Shown here in pieces: positions 15,301 to 30,300 of a stretch of 64,000 bases of DNA. The translations under genes and the position numbers were made by a program. The stretch is from the NCBI GenBank assembly GCA_916610825.1, contig OU744452.1, positions 15,959,103 to 16,023,102 of the forward strand. The letters are read 5' to 3'. The notes below the pieces were generated by a model that did no database searches, was not told the DNA's origin, and worked only from the letters and a program-made list of their open reading frames with translations. The stretch is from Haliclystus octoradiatus. Its lineage: Eukaryota; Cnidaria; Staurozoa; Stauromedusae; Haliclystidae. Position 1 is the stretch's first letter. Every line of letters begins with the position of its first letter.

Positions 15301-18300
15301 CTTTGCCCTGATCAAACCAAAAAGGGGATTCCATCAGAGCCATTTATTTACAAGAGTTGGACATTTTCTCACGTGTCACTCTCGGCTCCTATTGAACATA
15401 TCCCAGTCTCATGATTTATGGATGCCATTTTCGTTCTGTCAAACCCAGGCCCACGAAATTTGAAAAAAGCCCGCGAAAATAATATCATGAATTCAAAAAC
15501 TGAACCAAAAACAAGCTTTCAATGGAGCGAAAATGGCGATTTTCGAGCGTCAATTAACTTGCGTGTCCCAACTCTTATAAATAGATGGCTTTGGATTCCA
15601 GGACCGAGCAATACCCCCCGGTAGCATCGTTGACTTCTGATGGTATATTTACAATCCAGGGGGTATTTGGGAAAGTTTTTGAGTTATCCCCCAGACATGC
15701 TAATGAGCTACAAATGATAGCATCAGAGGAAGGTGGATTCTTCTTTTTGAGTTTTTGGATCCGACATCTAGATTTGAAAACTATGGATCCGATTGATACT
15801 ACAGTATATCCATTCAATGCCAACTGATAATAAGGGCATTGCTTTGCTCTGGACCTAGCCTACGCACAGACCTTAATAAGAAGGGTTAATAGAATCTGCA
15901 AACAGGCTATACAGGCCATGTTTCTAATGGATGGAAATCAAATTAAATTTCATACCTCCATTCTTCTGTTTTCCCAAATAAGTGATACAATTAGCCTCTC
16001 TACCATGTAAACTTTCCTTTAAAAACAAAATAAAAATCATCTTTAAGTAATCCGTATATAAATTATTGCTATCTTTCTATACTGTTTTATTAATTCCTAA
16101 TACAACGCAAAAACGAAAAGCCGTTTACTATATCACAATTGTACAATTGTATCTGAAGAGGAAAGCCGTGACTACGCAATTGCAGTAGAAATCAATCAGA
16201 ACACTTCAGTGGCTGCCCATAAGCTGCCCATGAATAACACTGCATCATTGTCTAATACGTCTATGAACTGCACACAAAGACATTATTAATATTATAAGCC
16301 AAAATGATAGATATATTGGTAACCAATTCACATCGTTTGTAAAAGAGGACATACTATCAAACAACTATACAGACTCATATTCATGTCAAATAATATGTTA
16401 TCACTCGCTGCCATCATGCGGGATATTTTCCGTGTATGCTTTTTTACAATAGACAGTATTACTCAGCTTCGTAACAAATTATATATGTCTATTGTAAAAC
16501 ACAAATGCTGTCTCACATATGTGTTTTACCTCATATTACATTATTAAAATATTAATTAGATAATTATTTGTTATCTATCCAGATAGCTTTAATTAAATAT
16601 TCATTTATATAAATATTAATTGACAACCTATAGTATTTTCTTATCTTTCCTATATCAGTTTTTGAACAATGCAAGTTGGTGAACGATGATTAGCTTTTTG
16701 CCAATATATAATGTCAATGATTGACTTTGTCTCTCCGCTGAATGGACCCCATGTTCAGGAGCGGCTGGCTGAATAATATTGTCCGACGATAAACTAGCGT
16801 ATTTTTGACTCATGGTTACGAAGTATCCTTGAGTCTGTTCTATGATGCTAGGAAAGCGTTGATTTAAAATGCTACCCTAGACCAAGCCCTAGACATTGGA
16901 ACTGTGACCATTATATACAGGTGGCCACTGTACAGAGGTGACCGTTATAAAAGGTTTGACTGTATCCCATGTTTTGACTCATGGTTACGAAGTATCCTTG
17001 AGTCTATTCTATGATGCTAGTTACTCTTACTTTTATGCTTATGCTTAATATATTCTATCGTCATCGAACTAAATAAGACGTGGAATCAGTAAAACGACAG
17101 GACATAAGCTCAAACATATCGAAATATTCTTTTTAGTATTGTAATTTAATTCTACTTATTCTAATTTATTTTATTGTATATACATGCAATGCTTATATTT
17201 ATTATAGTCACACCTTTTAGATCTAGAAATATTTTAAACTATAAACATTTATCCTATTATATACAGGGTTTATTCAATAGAATAATGTCTTTCCGTATAT
17301 TACTGAATTGGCCATAAAAAAAAGGTGGTCGCTAAATAGAGGTGACAGTTTTAACAGATTTGAATGTATAATGGTAAAGAATACGCAAATATCTTATCTT
17401 ACTTGTAAAATACGCTGAGAAGAGCAACCGGATTTCTTCCATTGAAATTTACAAAGACGAATTACTTCTCCTTTCATATAAATAAAGATTGCTGGTGTTG
17501 TGTTGATTTCATCCTGCAAAATAATCATCAGATTGTTTAGTTTATAACATATCTGATCACTCAAAAAAATGATTACAATGGAATACAATGAAATTTGCGT
17601 AAGGGTCAACCGTGGGACCAGCAAATTTGACCACTATAGACAGGTGACCTTTGACCACTATAGACAGGTGACCGAAATGTAAAGAGTAAATCCAAAATAT
17701 TTTATGACCATTGCTTGATTGATCATTATTGACAGGTGACCTTACATAAAGGGTGAATTCATTACAATACAGTCATTGATAAATTTACCATTACATGCAG
17801 GTAATATCATATGTAAAGATGTGATTTAATATAAATAGGCCATTCCATTGGGTATTTGATACACATTTTATTTGCGAGATAATCTGTTTTGATAGTCTGC
17901 ATGTAGACCTAAGAAAAACAAGTCTAAAACATTGTAAGTCAGTGACTTGTGTTCAGTGTATGCCATGTGTTTGAGTTTGAGTCTCGCTATCACTAAGCAT
18001 TGCTGTTTCAATGGGGGATGGAATGGTCTAAAGAGAATCTTAATTACATTATTCTAGGAGACAAGATACATTTTTTAGATATATCCTTTTACTAAAACCG
18101 GGTAAAAGCTAGTAGCTGTTTTTCAACGGGGTGTGATTGGTTAGTTGTTTTTTTGGAGCGTGTGTGAGTTTAATGGCCGTCGATGCCTTTCCTGACACCA
18201 ACATGAACGATGAACGAGAGTGAAAATGTAGTCGAAAGGGAGGAAAACCCTTGATCTAGCTAGATCTGTGTTTTCTTTGTCTTGGAGCTGATAGTTCTAA

Positions 18301-21300
18301 GAATTCATGCCTGAATTCACACCTGATGGAGTCGTTGTAAATATGTTAGAAGGTGTTCGGAACGCCTGAACGCAATCCAATCATTAAGAGCCTTCTTATT
18401 CCGTTTCATGCACCGTTCTGAAGTCGATCTTTGATTTTTCAATGGAGCCATTGGAGCGTAATATGATCGGCACATGTACAGAACGGCGTATGAACCAGGC
18501 CTAAGGCCCCAACAATGCTTATCTATACAATTAATTAATTATTGTTACTTACCTCGTTAGGAATCAAGATATCCCAAGATCTATATCCACCACCACATTC
18601 ACATTTAAATATCATTTCATTTTTATTGATATTCCATAACGCAAAATAAGATTGCTAAAAATTAATTAAAAGATATTATTGGTGCTTGCAAAGTAAACAG
18701 AAGTACCAGTAACTATGTAGTTAGGTTGTGTATGTTAAAATGCATGTGTTATAGGTTATGTGTTATGAGTTACGTTTTCATGAGCTCTATGTAGTTACAG
18801 TTATTAGCATCTGTTATAGAAATTGGTCGTTAATATGCATTACAAGTCTCTAGAAGAGTTCTCAAAAGTTCTCAAGAAGATGGAAATGCCATTGATAGAA
18901 ATTAAAATCAATTTGATATCAAACAATTGTAGTTTTGGATTAAATGATTATGAAGTCGTTTAGCATTCCATATGTAACATGATATGATTCAATCTGACGA
19001 GTTAAAAGTGGAAATGAGTTATCGATAAATGTAATAATATATAAAAAATATATATTATAATAAATTTCCACAAGAAGAGTTATCAAAAGTTCTCAAGAAG
19101 ATATGACTAAGGTTTAACGTGATATGAATCAATGTGATGAGTTAAAAGTGGAAATGAATTATCAATTAATTATTCTCACCTGATAAAACCCTGCAATAAT
19201 GATCTCATCTCCATCAAATATAATTCGTTCAAGCCAATCAAACCCCTTGCAAACCTTAAAAATAAATACAACACAGATTATACATGAACCATCATTATGT
19301 CATTTCTTCTGTAGTGTATGTATTATGTAATATGTATAACATATGCATTGAATAACATTGTACCTGCCTATATATGTGAGCTTATTGCTTTTTATGAGCT
19401 TTGATATCGTGTGTGGCGGCTGAGATCAATAAAGGGCACTTAACATGATTGCTCTCAGCAAAACGAGCAACTCCTCTAGAAATGGAGGAGTGGTGCGGGT
19501 GCCTTCGGTAGGGCCACACCATCTCAATTACTTTATTTACGAGTCGAAAAGAAACCTTGGGTAAACGAAACAAAACTATGTAAGCTACCGTATAGATTAA
19601 ACAGTTATGGGAGCAGGACTTTCAGACTTTCCGCTCATACTCTATGGAACACCTATGCAGAGGGAAATATCATGAATATCGACTCCCTATAAATTTTAAA
19701 ACAACAATAAAAACCATTTTATTTAAGATTGCTTTTAACTGTTAATTTTATCTGCTAGAAACTGCTTTAGGCAAATTCAAATTCTTTTTTAGTTTATTTT
19801 TAGTTTGAAAATTTAATTTATCAAATTACTTATCTATCAATGATATACTTGATCTGTTGCAGCTTTCAAAAGTTATTTTGCTTTCAGTAATCAGATGTGG
19901 CACTGGGATTTCCCCGACAAGGGGTCTACCCCCTAGACGAGGTCTATTAATAGATAATATTGCACATTGGTCTAAACATGTGTGCGCTGGTAGCTCAGTG
20001 TCCACACTTTGAGCGGGAGGCCGGGGTTCGATTCCCTGTCAGCGCACAAATGTTTGTATTTGTCTGTAAATGTGTTGATCTCTCCAATAAACAAGCACTT
20101 GTGCTTACAGGGTGAATATCAGTTATCCTGTAGTTAACTGAAAATAGATATTATTTTTATATTATCATTATTTGAAAAAATGCTTGAAAAAGTACCAAAA
20201 ACCTTTCCCAACAAGGGACAGAGTATCCTGACAACGGGGCTGCAGCCCCCAACAGTGATTGATTTAACCTTGCCCAAAATCCTAATTGATAGATGTACTA
20301 TATACCGATTATTGTGTCGACTCCCATATTTCTTACTACAAAAGGCCTATGATGGCTTGTGCTATAGGCACGTAACTATTGTGCCTCTGTTTCTATAGTC
20401 TATACCTTCTTAGTTTCAATCAAATAAAGTTGGTCTTTGTTGTTAATTGATATTTTCTTGAATGTACCATCTCTTCCAGTTGTATAAAGCATATCACTAT
20501 AATATTGGATACTAGTTACACCTGTCTTACCATGAAGACCAAGAAGTGAATGACACGGAGATGATTGCTAAATATAAATAAATGACAATCAATCAAGGAA
20601 AGCAACAACCCTAATACAGTGAAACCTGTATATAACAGCCAGCTACGAGGGGTAGATAAATTGACCATTGTAGACAGGTGGCCTTTATAACAGGTTTAAT
20701 TCAATAGAAAATACTATTTTAGACATTGCAAGAGTGGCCACTATAGACAGGTGGCTGCTGTATAGAGGTGACCGTTATAGCAGGTTTGACTGTACAATAT
20801 TGTTTGCAAATTTTATGAACATTAGTTATGCACGCAAAATGCATCGACTGCCCCTGTTTAAAACTTCGCTGAGTTCATCTGCTCATAAACACAATATAAA
20901 CAGTTCATGAACACCCTATAAAGATGAATGTTAAATTGCCTGTTGATATGAACACTGAAAAAATTAATGGAAATTGAGGGTTTGACATCAATGGATTGTT
21001 TTTACAGGGGAGTTTATGAACTTTGCAAACATTCATGAACTGTTCATGAACGCCTTATAAACGGTGCATGAATGTTAAATGACCTGTTGAAATGATTTCT
21101 GAATGTTTCATCAAAATTGAGATTTCAACATTGATGAAATGTTTTTACAAGGGTGTTCATGAATTCTACAAACACTCATAAACAGTTCATGAACGTTGAA
21201 TGACCTGTTGAAATGATTTCTGAACGTTTCATCAAAATTGAGATTTCAACATTAATGAAATGTTTTTACAGTGGAGTTTATGAACTTTATGAACGTTTTC

Positions 21301-24300
21301 TAAAGGGGCTTTACAAAGGGTTCATAAACATTCATTAGCAATTACTTGAAATTATTTAATGTGAAGTTGAAATTCTCACTTTTTCAAATGCTTATCTCTC
21401 AAAAAATACTTACCTGTTTGGCAAAGTAGCCAAGGCACTTAGTAGGCTACAACAAGTCAAGGTAAAAATGTTGAGTTTTAATTTTCTATGAGTCGTTTTC
21501 TATGAACACGACTGGCAATAATAAAGCTAATATAAATTTGATATTTTCAATGTCTCTTGTGTTCTCACGCTGTGCTTTATACAATGGGGTTAACTTCTAA
21601 AACATTAGAATTAGAAATGTTTACTTTGACTTGTTTTATAAAATGCTGTGATTATTTACCAAGTTTTTTCAAGGCAGATTTGGAAATCATGTTGTTGTTT
21701 ACAGACAAATTCAAAGTATGCACAAATTGAATTTAAGAATCAATTCAATTATAAGGCATCAATCAGATAATTCATTATCTGAATAATATATTGGACTGTT
21801 CATATATGTGCCAATAAGAATCCTTGAAAAGATTTAAAAGAGATCTAAAGTCAGTCTACAGTTCATGAACGTTAAATGGCCCCGATATTCAAGAACTGTT
21901 CATGAACAGTTCATGAATGTTAAATGGCCTCACTTTTCATGAACTGTTCATGAATGTTAAATGGCCCCGATTTTCATGGACTGTTCATGAACAGTTCATG
22001 AACTGAACCCTCAAGGTCATTTCATGAACAGTTCATGAAAATTTTTGGGCCCTTCAACGTTCATGAACTGTTCATGAACTCCTGAACTGTTTTTCAAAGG
22101 GGATAATGTCTGACCTTCTTTAAAGCTGTATAGAACATAGGGATATTAACCCAGTATTAACAAAGTTGGAATGTCGTTATTTTCACCATGACGTTAAACG
22201 ACTACAACCAGATGTAGACTCGGAAAATTTATAATTATCAAATAAAAACCATAGACTATGAAATGTACCTCATTATCATTTTCAGTGAACATAAAAACAT
22301 GAACAGACCCACGCCGATCTCCACAAACCAAAATATCATTGTTATATGATTTCACTAATACAGCACAAGTATTCCACCTTTGCCTACAATAGGGTAGAAT
22401 CAATGTGTTGGTATTCAATAGTGTTAACTCCTTCATATCAGTCCAATTAACTTTCCATATATACAAAATACCGTCAGGACCACAACTCAGCAAATAATCA
22501 ATTTCTTCATCGTTTCTAAATAATGACAGCCATTGTATACTGAATACTTTTCCAGTGTGTGCTTGAATTTCAATTTTACTCGCTGGTTGATCTAAAAATA
22601 GAATTGTATGGAATCATCAATGCCAATCTTATTCCGGTTTTCTTATTCCGGAACGTCTTCAGATTTGACTAGCAGAATAATTTGGATCCAGACAATGATG
22701 TCAAGCATAAATCCACACCTGATGAAGGTGCTAAAAGATGTTCGGAACGCAATTAAGATGATAAAATTATTGTAGGTGTATAATTCTTTTTCTAAGTAAG
22801 CAACATTTAATAATAATATGCCAGTTTTCATGGAATGTTTCATGAACTGTTCTGGCCGAAATTAGGACTGCATAATTTTGAGTAAAGCCGTTGGTTCTAT
22901 GGTTCTGCTTATACTGTAGTCAATTAGCAAAAAGATTATCTTGAATGAATCAAGTAAAATTTATTAGGGTTGGGTTATAAACTCTTAATGCCTTCCAGCA
23001 ACACACTTGAATTAAAAATTAAACTACATCATACATGGCTAAATTAGTAACTTTTTATTTGATTGCGTTTTACTGTATTTTATTGAAAATAAAAAGTTTT
23101 ATAGTTACTGTAATTCAAATGTTTGAATGCAGCAATGACGCTGAGCTATTCCTAGACTCCTGTGGAAACATTTCATGAAAAGAGTTCATGAAAAAGTGGC
23201 CATTTATCGTTCAAAAACTGTTCATAAACTGTTTATATATAAGGTGTTCATGAACTGAACAATTTTTTCTCAGGGGCATGAAATCGGTGAATTTTACATT
23301 AATGTCGTATTGATACTAAATGTCTTGTATAATCCAAGCTATGCTGTTGTGCTTTCAAGCCAATCTATAGATTGAGTATACCTTTCTCAACTTAAACCGC
23401 ACTTAAGAGTTACAAAGTCTTACAAGTAAAAGTAACTTAAAAGTCTTACACTCAAGGTTGGACGTCAGATGGTGATGATGAAGATGATTTTCATACCTAG
23501 CAAATATACTTTTATTTGACCATTGAGGTTTCCAATAGCAACAAGTGTGCAGTCTGGTTTGATATCAATACAGCTGTAAGATCCATAAGAAGGGTCTTCA
23601 CATAGCAACGACCAATGAGGATTGTTGTAATCGTGTTTATCAGTTGATTCGCTATTAACCATATGTGTGCAACTGAAATATAATCCATATTGTTTGTCAT
23701 AAAGTGTGGCTTTTCAGAATCAGAAGATAAATAATGTATTAGTACAGTGTAAATTCGTTATTGTCACTTGCTCCTGCAGGAGTTCATGAACTGTTCATGA
23801 ACATTACATGGCCCAGATTTTCCTGAACAGTTCATGAACTCCTGAATTGTTTTTCACATGGGTGTTTGGGGATATCCAACAATTGCGATAATAAGCAGGC
23901 TGTGATGTTAGCTGGAGTGAATTAGTGAATTTATAAGAACTAGCTTTCAAAAATTAGTGACATTAAGCAGCTTGTGATATTAAAAGTACTGATGGGACCT
24001 AACAGGGGATTATTATTTATTGGACGTGCAAACTCAATTCTGATTTGTTAATAGAATCCTAACAATTCTCGATATTGTGACATGATGAATTGCGACAATT
24101 GAGGCATCGCTTTTTTACCAAATATGTGTAGTGGTGTAATATAGCATTTACGTCATTGTATAATTGTCTATTGTTAATCATTTTCTGTAAATCTATATGT
24201 GTGTAAACTGTACCACGTGACCGTTCCCTTTCATCTCTTGTTGTCTTATTGTACGGTCGTGTCTGTTGTATCAAAGAGCTCTGACTAACGGCCATAGTAA

Positions 24301-27300
24301 CCCTTAGCATCTCTCCTTGTAATGTCAGCAAACACGGCCTACCATTATTATAATAAAGAGATTCTAAATTATATTGATTGTGTTGTTATTTAATCTTGCA
24401 CATATGTCTGAAGATTCTAGGGAAATGGGTGAAACTTGAGTAACAGTAAGAATGAGTATTTTTTTTACCCTTTTATCATATATTATTATTATTATTATGA
24501 TTATTATTATTATGATTATTATTTACTGCTCTGTATAAACATAGATATTAAAAGGTTAGATATATTTTCTAATCATATATGACAACTGCCCACCATATAT
24601 TTGTTCTTGATTAATGTTTTTTTGATATCAAAAGTGAGAAGGGCTTAGATGAAGGTTTACAAATGTACAAGTACTCAATCAATGAGCTAATAGTGGAGCA
24701 CCAGATGTGAAAACAGGTTTTGAAAGTTAAATGACTATTATCATGAATTGTTCAGGAATGTTTCATAACAAAAGGATATTATTCAAAAGGGGATATCATT
24801 GTAAGAGATATTTTATAATATTCAATATTATATAATTTGATATAAGGTAAACACATGTATGTGAGAGTGCTCAATGTTTGGTAAAACAGCAGATCATAAT
24901 ATTATAGAATTGAAGCAAAGATGAGGCAAGAGCCTTTTCTGTAACTTGGAGTTTCACATTTTTAATTTGCGATCATCTTCAGCAAGTAAACCGTATGATG
25001 ATCGCAAATTAAATACATGAAACTCCAAGCTACAGAAAAGGATTTTGCCTCATCTTTGCTTCTACTGTATTCTAAAATATTCAATATTATCGAAATGTTT
25101 AAAATGTATTCTGTTCCAATGGAATCTGTGTGCTGCTCAAATGAATACTGGGTGCTGAAAAATATATCAAAGTTAATACCATAGATGAAAATTTGATTCA
25201 ACAAAAGCTTCACATAATTATATCGTATTGTACCCTTTATTAGTGTGAGCCAGGATGGATGAATTTTTGAGTAGATGAATTGAGCGGGGGTAGTCATTCT
25301 CTTTGGTTTTGATATCTTCTTCTTGATTTGCCATTATAATGGATATTTCTTTAACTGTAACAAAGAGATGAATCATGATACAATCAAGTTTCAGTTTTAT
25401 TATCCCATGTTTTAATTCTTTGATTAACTTGTTTCACTATTCTATTCCCTGACATAGACTTTTAATTTCACCGTCTGACTTCTCCAATGCAACAAAATTA
25501 GCATTACATTACATTTTCAGAACATCGAAAAATTGAAATAGTATCACTTATGGATATTTTGACTCAAAATTGAGATTTATCGTTTATCCACAAACCAGAT
25601 GAGCTTGCAGCTTCTTTACACAGGGGTATTGGTTAATTTTGTTAGTATTTTGATATTAAGCTGGTTAACTGATTAGTAGTGTTGAAGTGTGTGTGCATTA
25701 AATGACTGGATTGAACCCAGTTACGACCCTGCGAATAAAGATCCAAAGCCCTATCACTACATCAAGGTTGCGCTAGGAGAGGGAAGTCCAAAAAAATGCT
25801 TTTAATAAATACAATTGACACTACGGATTTTGAAAATTTGAAAAGCTACTGAAAACATGCTGAAAGCCTACTGGCATGAATAGGCTACTGCGAAGCGTAT
25901 TTTTTTGTAGGATTTCTGTTGCGTATCCATAGAGAGAACGAATTACATTCTCATGTTCGTCACACAATATCTTTCATATCCGACTGACCTTCAGTTCTGT
26001 TGTTCATTTATCACTTGGGCTAACTTCTAGCAATTAAATTTTCTATATTTTTATTTTCAAATTTCACCCAGCGGTTCATTTTACTAGTATATATATATAC
26101 AATATATCACATATCAAAGCTTACGTGTAAGCATTACCTTTATCTGTATTACTGGCATCATCTGCATTTTGTAACAAAGCATTAAATGAATACAAACGGA
26201 TGCTGGCGTCTCCCCCTCCTGTGGCAATTTGAGTTTGATCTTTATTGATTGCTAAACTCCAAATTCCTTTTCCTGCCAAACAAAAGTCAAACCTGTTATA
26301 TCAGTCACCCTTTTACAACAGCCACCTGTGTATAGTGGTATAGTGGTTATTATCTGTAGTGTCAATCATGGTGTCTCTAAAATTCTCTATTGAACGACCC
26401 TGTATATAAACGCCCCCTGCACATAGTGGTCAATTTATCTACCTTTCATAGCTGACTCGTATAGACAGGTTTCACTATACCAATAAATGAAACTTTTTCC
26501 AATAGTACTCTTATATACAGCCAAAAATTTATGACAGTTATAACCATACTAGTATACTAGTTATATGATCATAGATTGCTTAAATTTGACATCTGATTAA
26601 TATTGATGTCTGAAAAATTACATGTGTGATTTGTTTAATACGAACTATGTCTGTCATGCCCACCATGAGCAGATTAAGCAAGGAAGTATTGGCTGTCACA
26701 CCAAAACTGTCGACGGTTTAAAGGCAGGGGGTATTTGTCAAGTTCCCCCGAAAAAAGGCATGTCACTTGCATATTTAGGAGCGCCAGTAATGTAATACCT
26801 GAAAAATTGCACAATTTTTGCAATTCAAAGTTGTGAAAAATTGGACTTCAAATTTGTATTAGGGGGGTGTCACACCCTCCACACCCCCCAGGATTTATGA
26901 CCGTGTCTGCAATGATAGACAGAAAACAATTCACTAACCTTTGTGCCCCTGTAGTATTTTGAAAATATCTCCTTTCTCATTCCATATGATACACTTTGAA
27001 TCTTCTCCAATGCTCACAATATATTCACCAGCAAATAAAGCCTTCCATACTCTTGCATGATGACCAAACATTGTCTTTATGCATTTGCCAGTGATTACAT
27101 CCCATAAACGAATTGAGCGATCATCAGAAACAGTCAGAATTTGTTTACCATCACTTGAGAATTGAATGTAGAAGATAACTCCCTGACAATGAAAACAAAT
27201 TATTAGAACAGATATTAACTTACACTATGAATCCTGGAAATCGCTACTGAAAACCTATTGGAATTGGATTGAGTACTGAAACTATACTGAAAATCACAAG

Positions 27301-30300
27301 ACACTGAAAAACTACTGAAACACACTTTAAAATTTGACAGCTACTGATAACACTACTGGAAAAAAAAACAATATGAATATTTACTGAAAATCATCTGAAA
27401 ATGGCAAAACATCTTGAAAACATTGAAAACTGTTGTGAAAAATTTGACTATCAAATTCTTAGGACTCCCAAAATCATCTGAAAACCTACTGAATTAAATA
27501 CATACTAAATTAGGCTTTTTCCATTCTGATCATCATCATCATAATTAGTAGCATATATATCCAGTACGTATGTTTTAAGTAGGTTTTTAGATTTCCAAAA
27601 TTCATAGTTTTACTGATAAGTCTAGGTGAGTGAAAGGAGGAGTTGGGGCAGGAGAGAAATGGAATTTTGACCTTGAAATTTACAATTAGTTTGAAACTTT
27701 TTGAATTTGATTAATTATATTATATAATATTTGATACGGTTGATATCACAGAAATATTCAATTTTTAGTCCAACCGCCCCTGCGAAAACAGTTCAGGAGT
27801 TCATGAACAGTTCATGAACAGTTCATGAACGTTAAATGGCACCAAATTTTCATGAATTGTTCATGAACTGTTCATGAACTCCTGAAATGTTTTTCGCAGG
27901 GGCCATCGTTGTATCCCAAATGCTTGTAAAAATTGGATACAATTAAGCTGCTTAGCAACGCAACATACTTTCAAGCTCTCATTGAAAAAACCATTGTCTC
28001 AGATCACGGGATACAAGCAATAAAACATGTTTTAGCAAACTCTGTATAGGAGAAGACCTACTGTGATAGAGGGGAAAATTTATAGTTTTCATATTTTTAA
28101 TTTCAATTACACAACTGTGATTCAAAGACATTTGATTGTTGTTATCGGGAATTCAATGAAATTGTTGAATTACAAATTTGCACTTTATAAATGTGCGTGG
28201 TTATATTTTGATAAACTGTTCATATCTCAGAGGTAGGCCTATGTGTCACAGTCGTCACAATAGTTGAGTTGGTCTAACATCTGTTATCTAACTTTTATCT
28301 CTAAATTAGACCATAATAGGATAAGTATTATTCTTTCATAGATTCTATTATTGTTTGAATATGTGTGGAATCATTTTCTAAATATACCATTCTGAGCCCT
28401 CATTTGTCAAACCCTGGCAAAGGCATTACATTTTATATTTACAAAACTTTAAATATCTATAAAACTTACATTGTGACCCTCAAGCCTGCTTGTCACTTGA
28501 ATATTGTTCACTTTGCTTTCATTTGATGACAAACAAGGAATCCATAGCAGAACCTTATTGAACACAGTGCCAGCTGCAACAATCAAACTCCCATCGTTTC
28601 GTTGATAAAACTGAGCCGAATATCTATGGTATGTATTTAGTCAAGGAACAACATATTTTCATAATACAACTTGACTTGTTGAATATGGTCGATCTTTGGT
28701 CAATTCTAAACTATATTGGTCGCTGTGTGTTTTCTAAACATTATGGCATGAAGACGCAACTGATAATTGTGTTTTGAGGCATTCAGATTGATGTTACATG
28801 GTGATGTTACAAAATTTGTCATCGTTACATCGTTAAAAAATTAGACATTGGACTTCCAGGGCTGCAATCGGAATTATCTAAATATTCAATTGGTAATAAA
28901 TATTCAATTATCATCTTCCCAGCTTGATGAAGTGATTAACCAGGTTTCCATATTTAATGGATAGTCTATTTTCGTCTTGTTTGCAAAAAATAGTCCAGGA
29001 TTTCATGAACATGTCATGAACAGTTCATGAAAATTGGGGCCATTTAACGTTCATGAATTGTTCATGAACTCCTAAACTGTTTTTTTGGAGAGATTTCACT
29101 AATTTACGCAACTTGGGAACTCGTTGTTTCTCTCAAATTGAAAGCATCAATATTTTCCAGAGCAATATTATGATCAAAATATTGCCGTTGTGCAGGATTC
29201 TGCAGAACACTGTGTAGAAGATGTAAGTTCTGCTTACCACTCGTCAAAATGTGGCATAAGATGATTATGATGGTGATAAAAACTTGAATGCTGAAAAGAT
29301 ACAATATACATTCTTCTGAGCATTTAGAAACAACAATCTCTTCGCTTGTCATCCAATTCAATTTGAAAACAACGTTGTGAGCCGTAATTAACGCAAGCCA
29401 TGAATTATTGTCATCTGGTAATAATGCAACATCCCAGATCCAATCTTTGAAACATTTTGGTTGTGTTAGATGCTTTACACTATGATGGATAAAACCAAGA
29501 TATAATAGTTGTATAATTAGTTCTTTTGCAAAACAGTCCATTAGATGATAAATGAACCAATTTCCATGTATTGATTTGGAAAGGTTCATCAACTATTAAT
29601 ATATTGTAATGACCAGTTAATCAACTTACCATGAACTTTCTAATCTAAGGAAATATAGTTACTCAAATCACTTAATTGCAAATTAAGTGAAAATCAAATC
29701 ACCCCGCAAATATTTTCAGAAAGAATTTGATTGATAATTTGATCTGAATATCAGTCTTTCACTTCTGCACTTATTGGGTAATATTAGAGGTAATCAAATG
29801 AAGATTTCTGATTTGAATATCTATAGGGGCCTACAAAGTGAAGATTAGAAGGGGCTAGGGAAGATTAGAGAGGATGTCACAGCAACAGTATTCTTTAACT
29901 GTGTTTCAAAAACCCCTGGAGGTCAAGTCAGCCTTGACTGTATCTAAAAACATCAAATGAGTACCATCTAATGATAGAATGGTCCAGAGGGGAGTGCATT
30001 ATGACCCCTGCGAAAAAAGTTCAGGAGTTCATGAACAGTTCATGAACAGTTCATGAACGTTTAATGGCCCCAAATTTTCATGAACTGTACATGAACTGTT
30101 TATGAATTGTTCATGAACTGTCTGTGAGTGTTCATGAACTGTTCATGAACAGTTCATGAACAGTTCAGGAAAATTGTAGCCATTTAACGTTCATGAATTG
30201 TTCATGAACTCCTGAACTGTTTTTCGCAGGGGGAGTAGCTGCGGCGTATCATTGCGCATTGACAATTACGACCTGTCTGCAATGAAATATGTTGAAATTG

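Noticed and set aside
15575-15827. Antisense ORF pair of 80-82 residues
   Set aside because: Mirror-frame open reading in one stretch, no family resemblance, no splice sites supporting WDR6.
19982-20047. Functional tRNA gene
   Set aside because: Too short, no proper anticodon arm, followed by SINE-like sequence.
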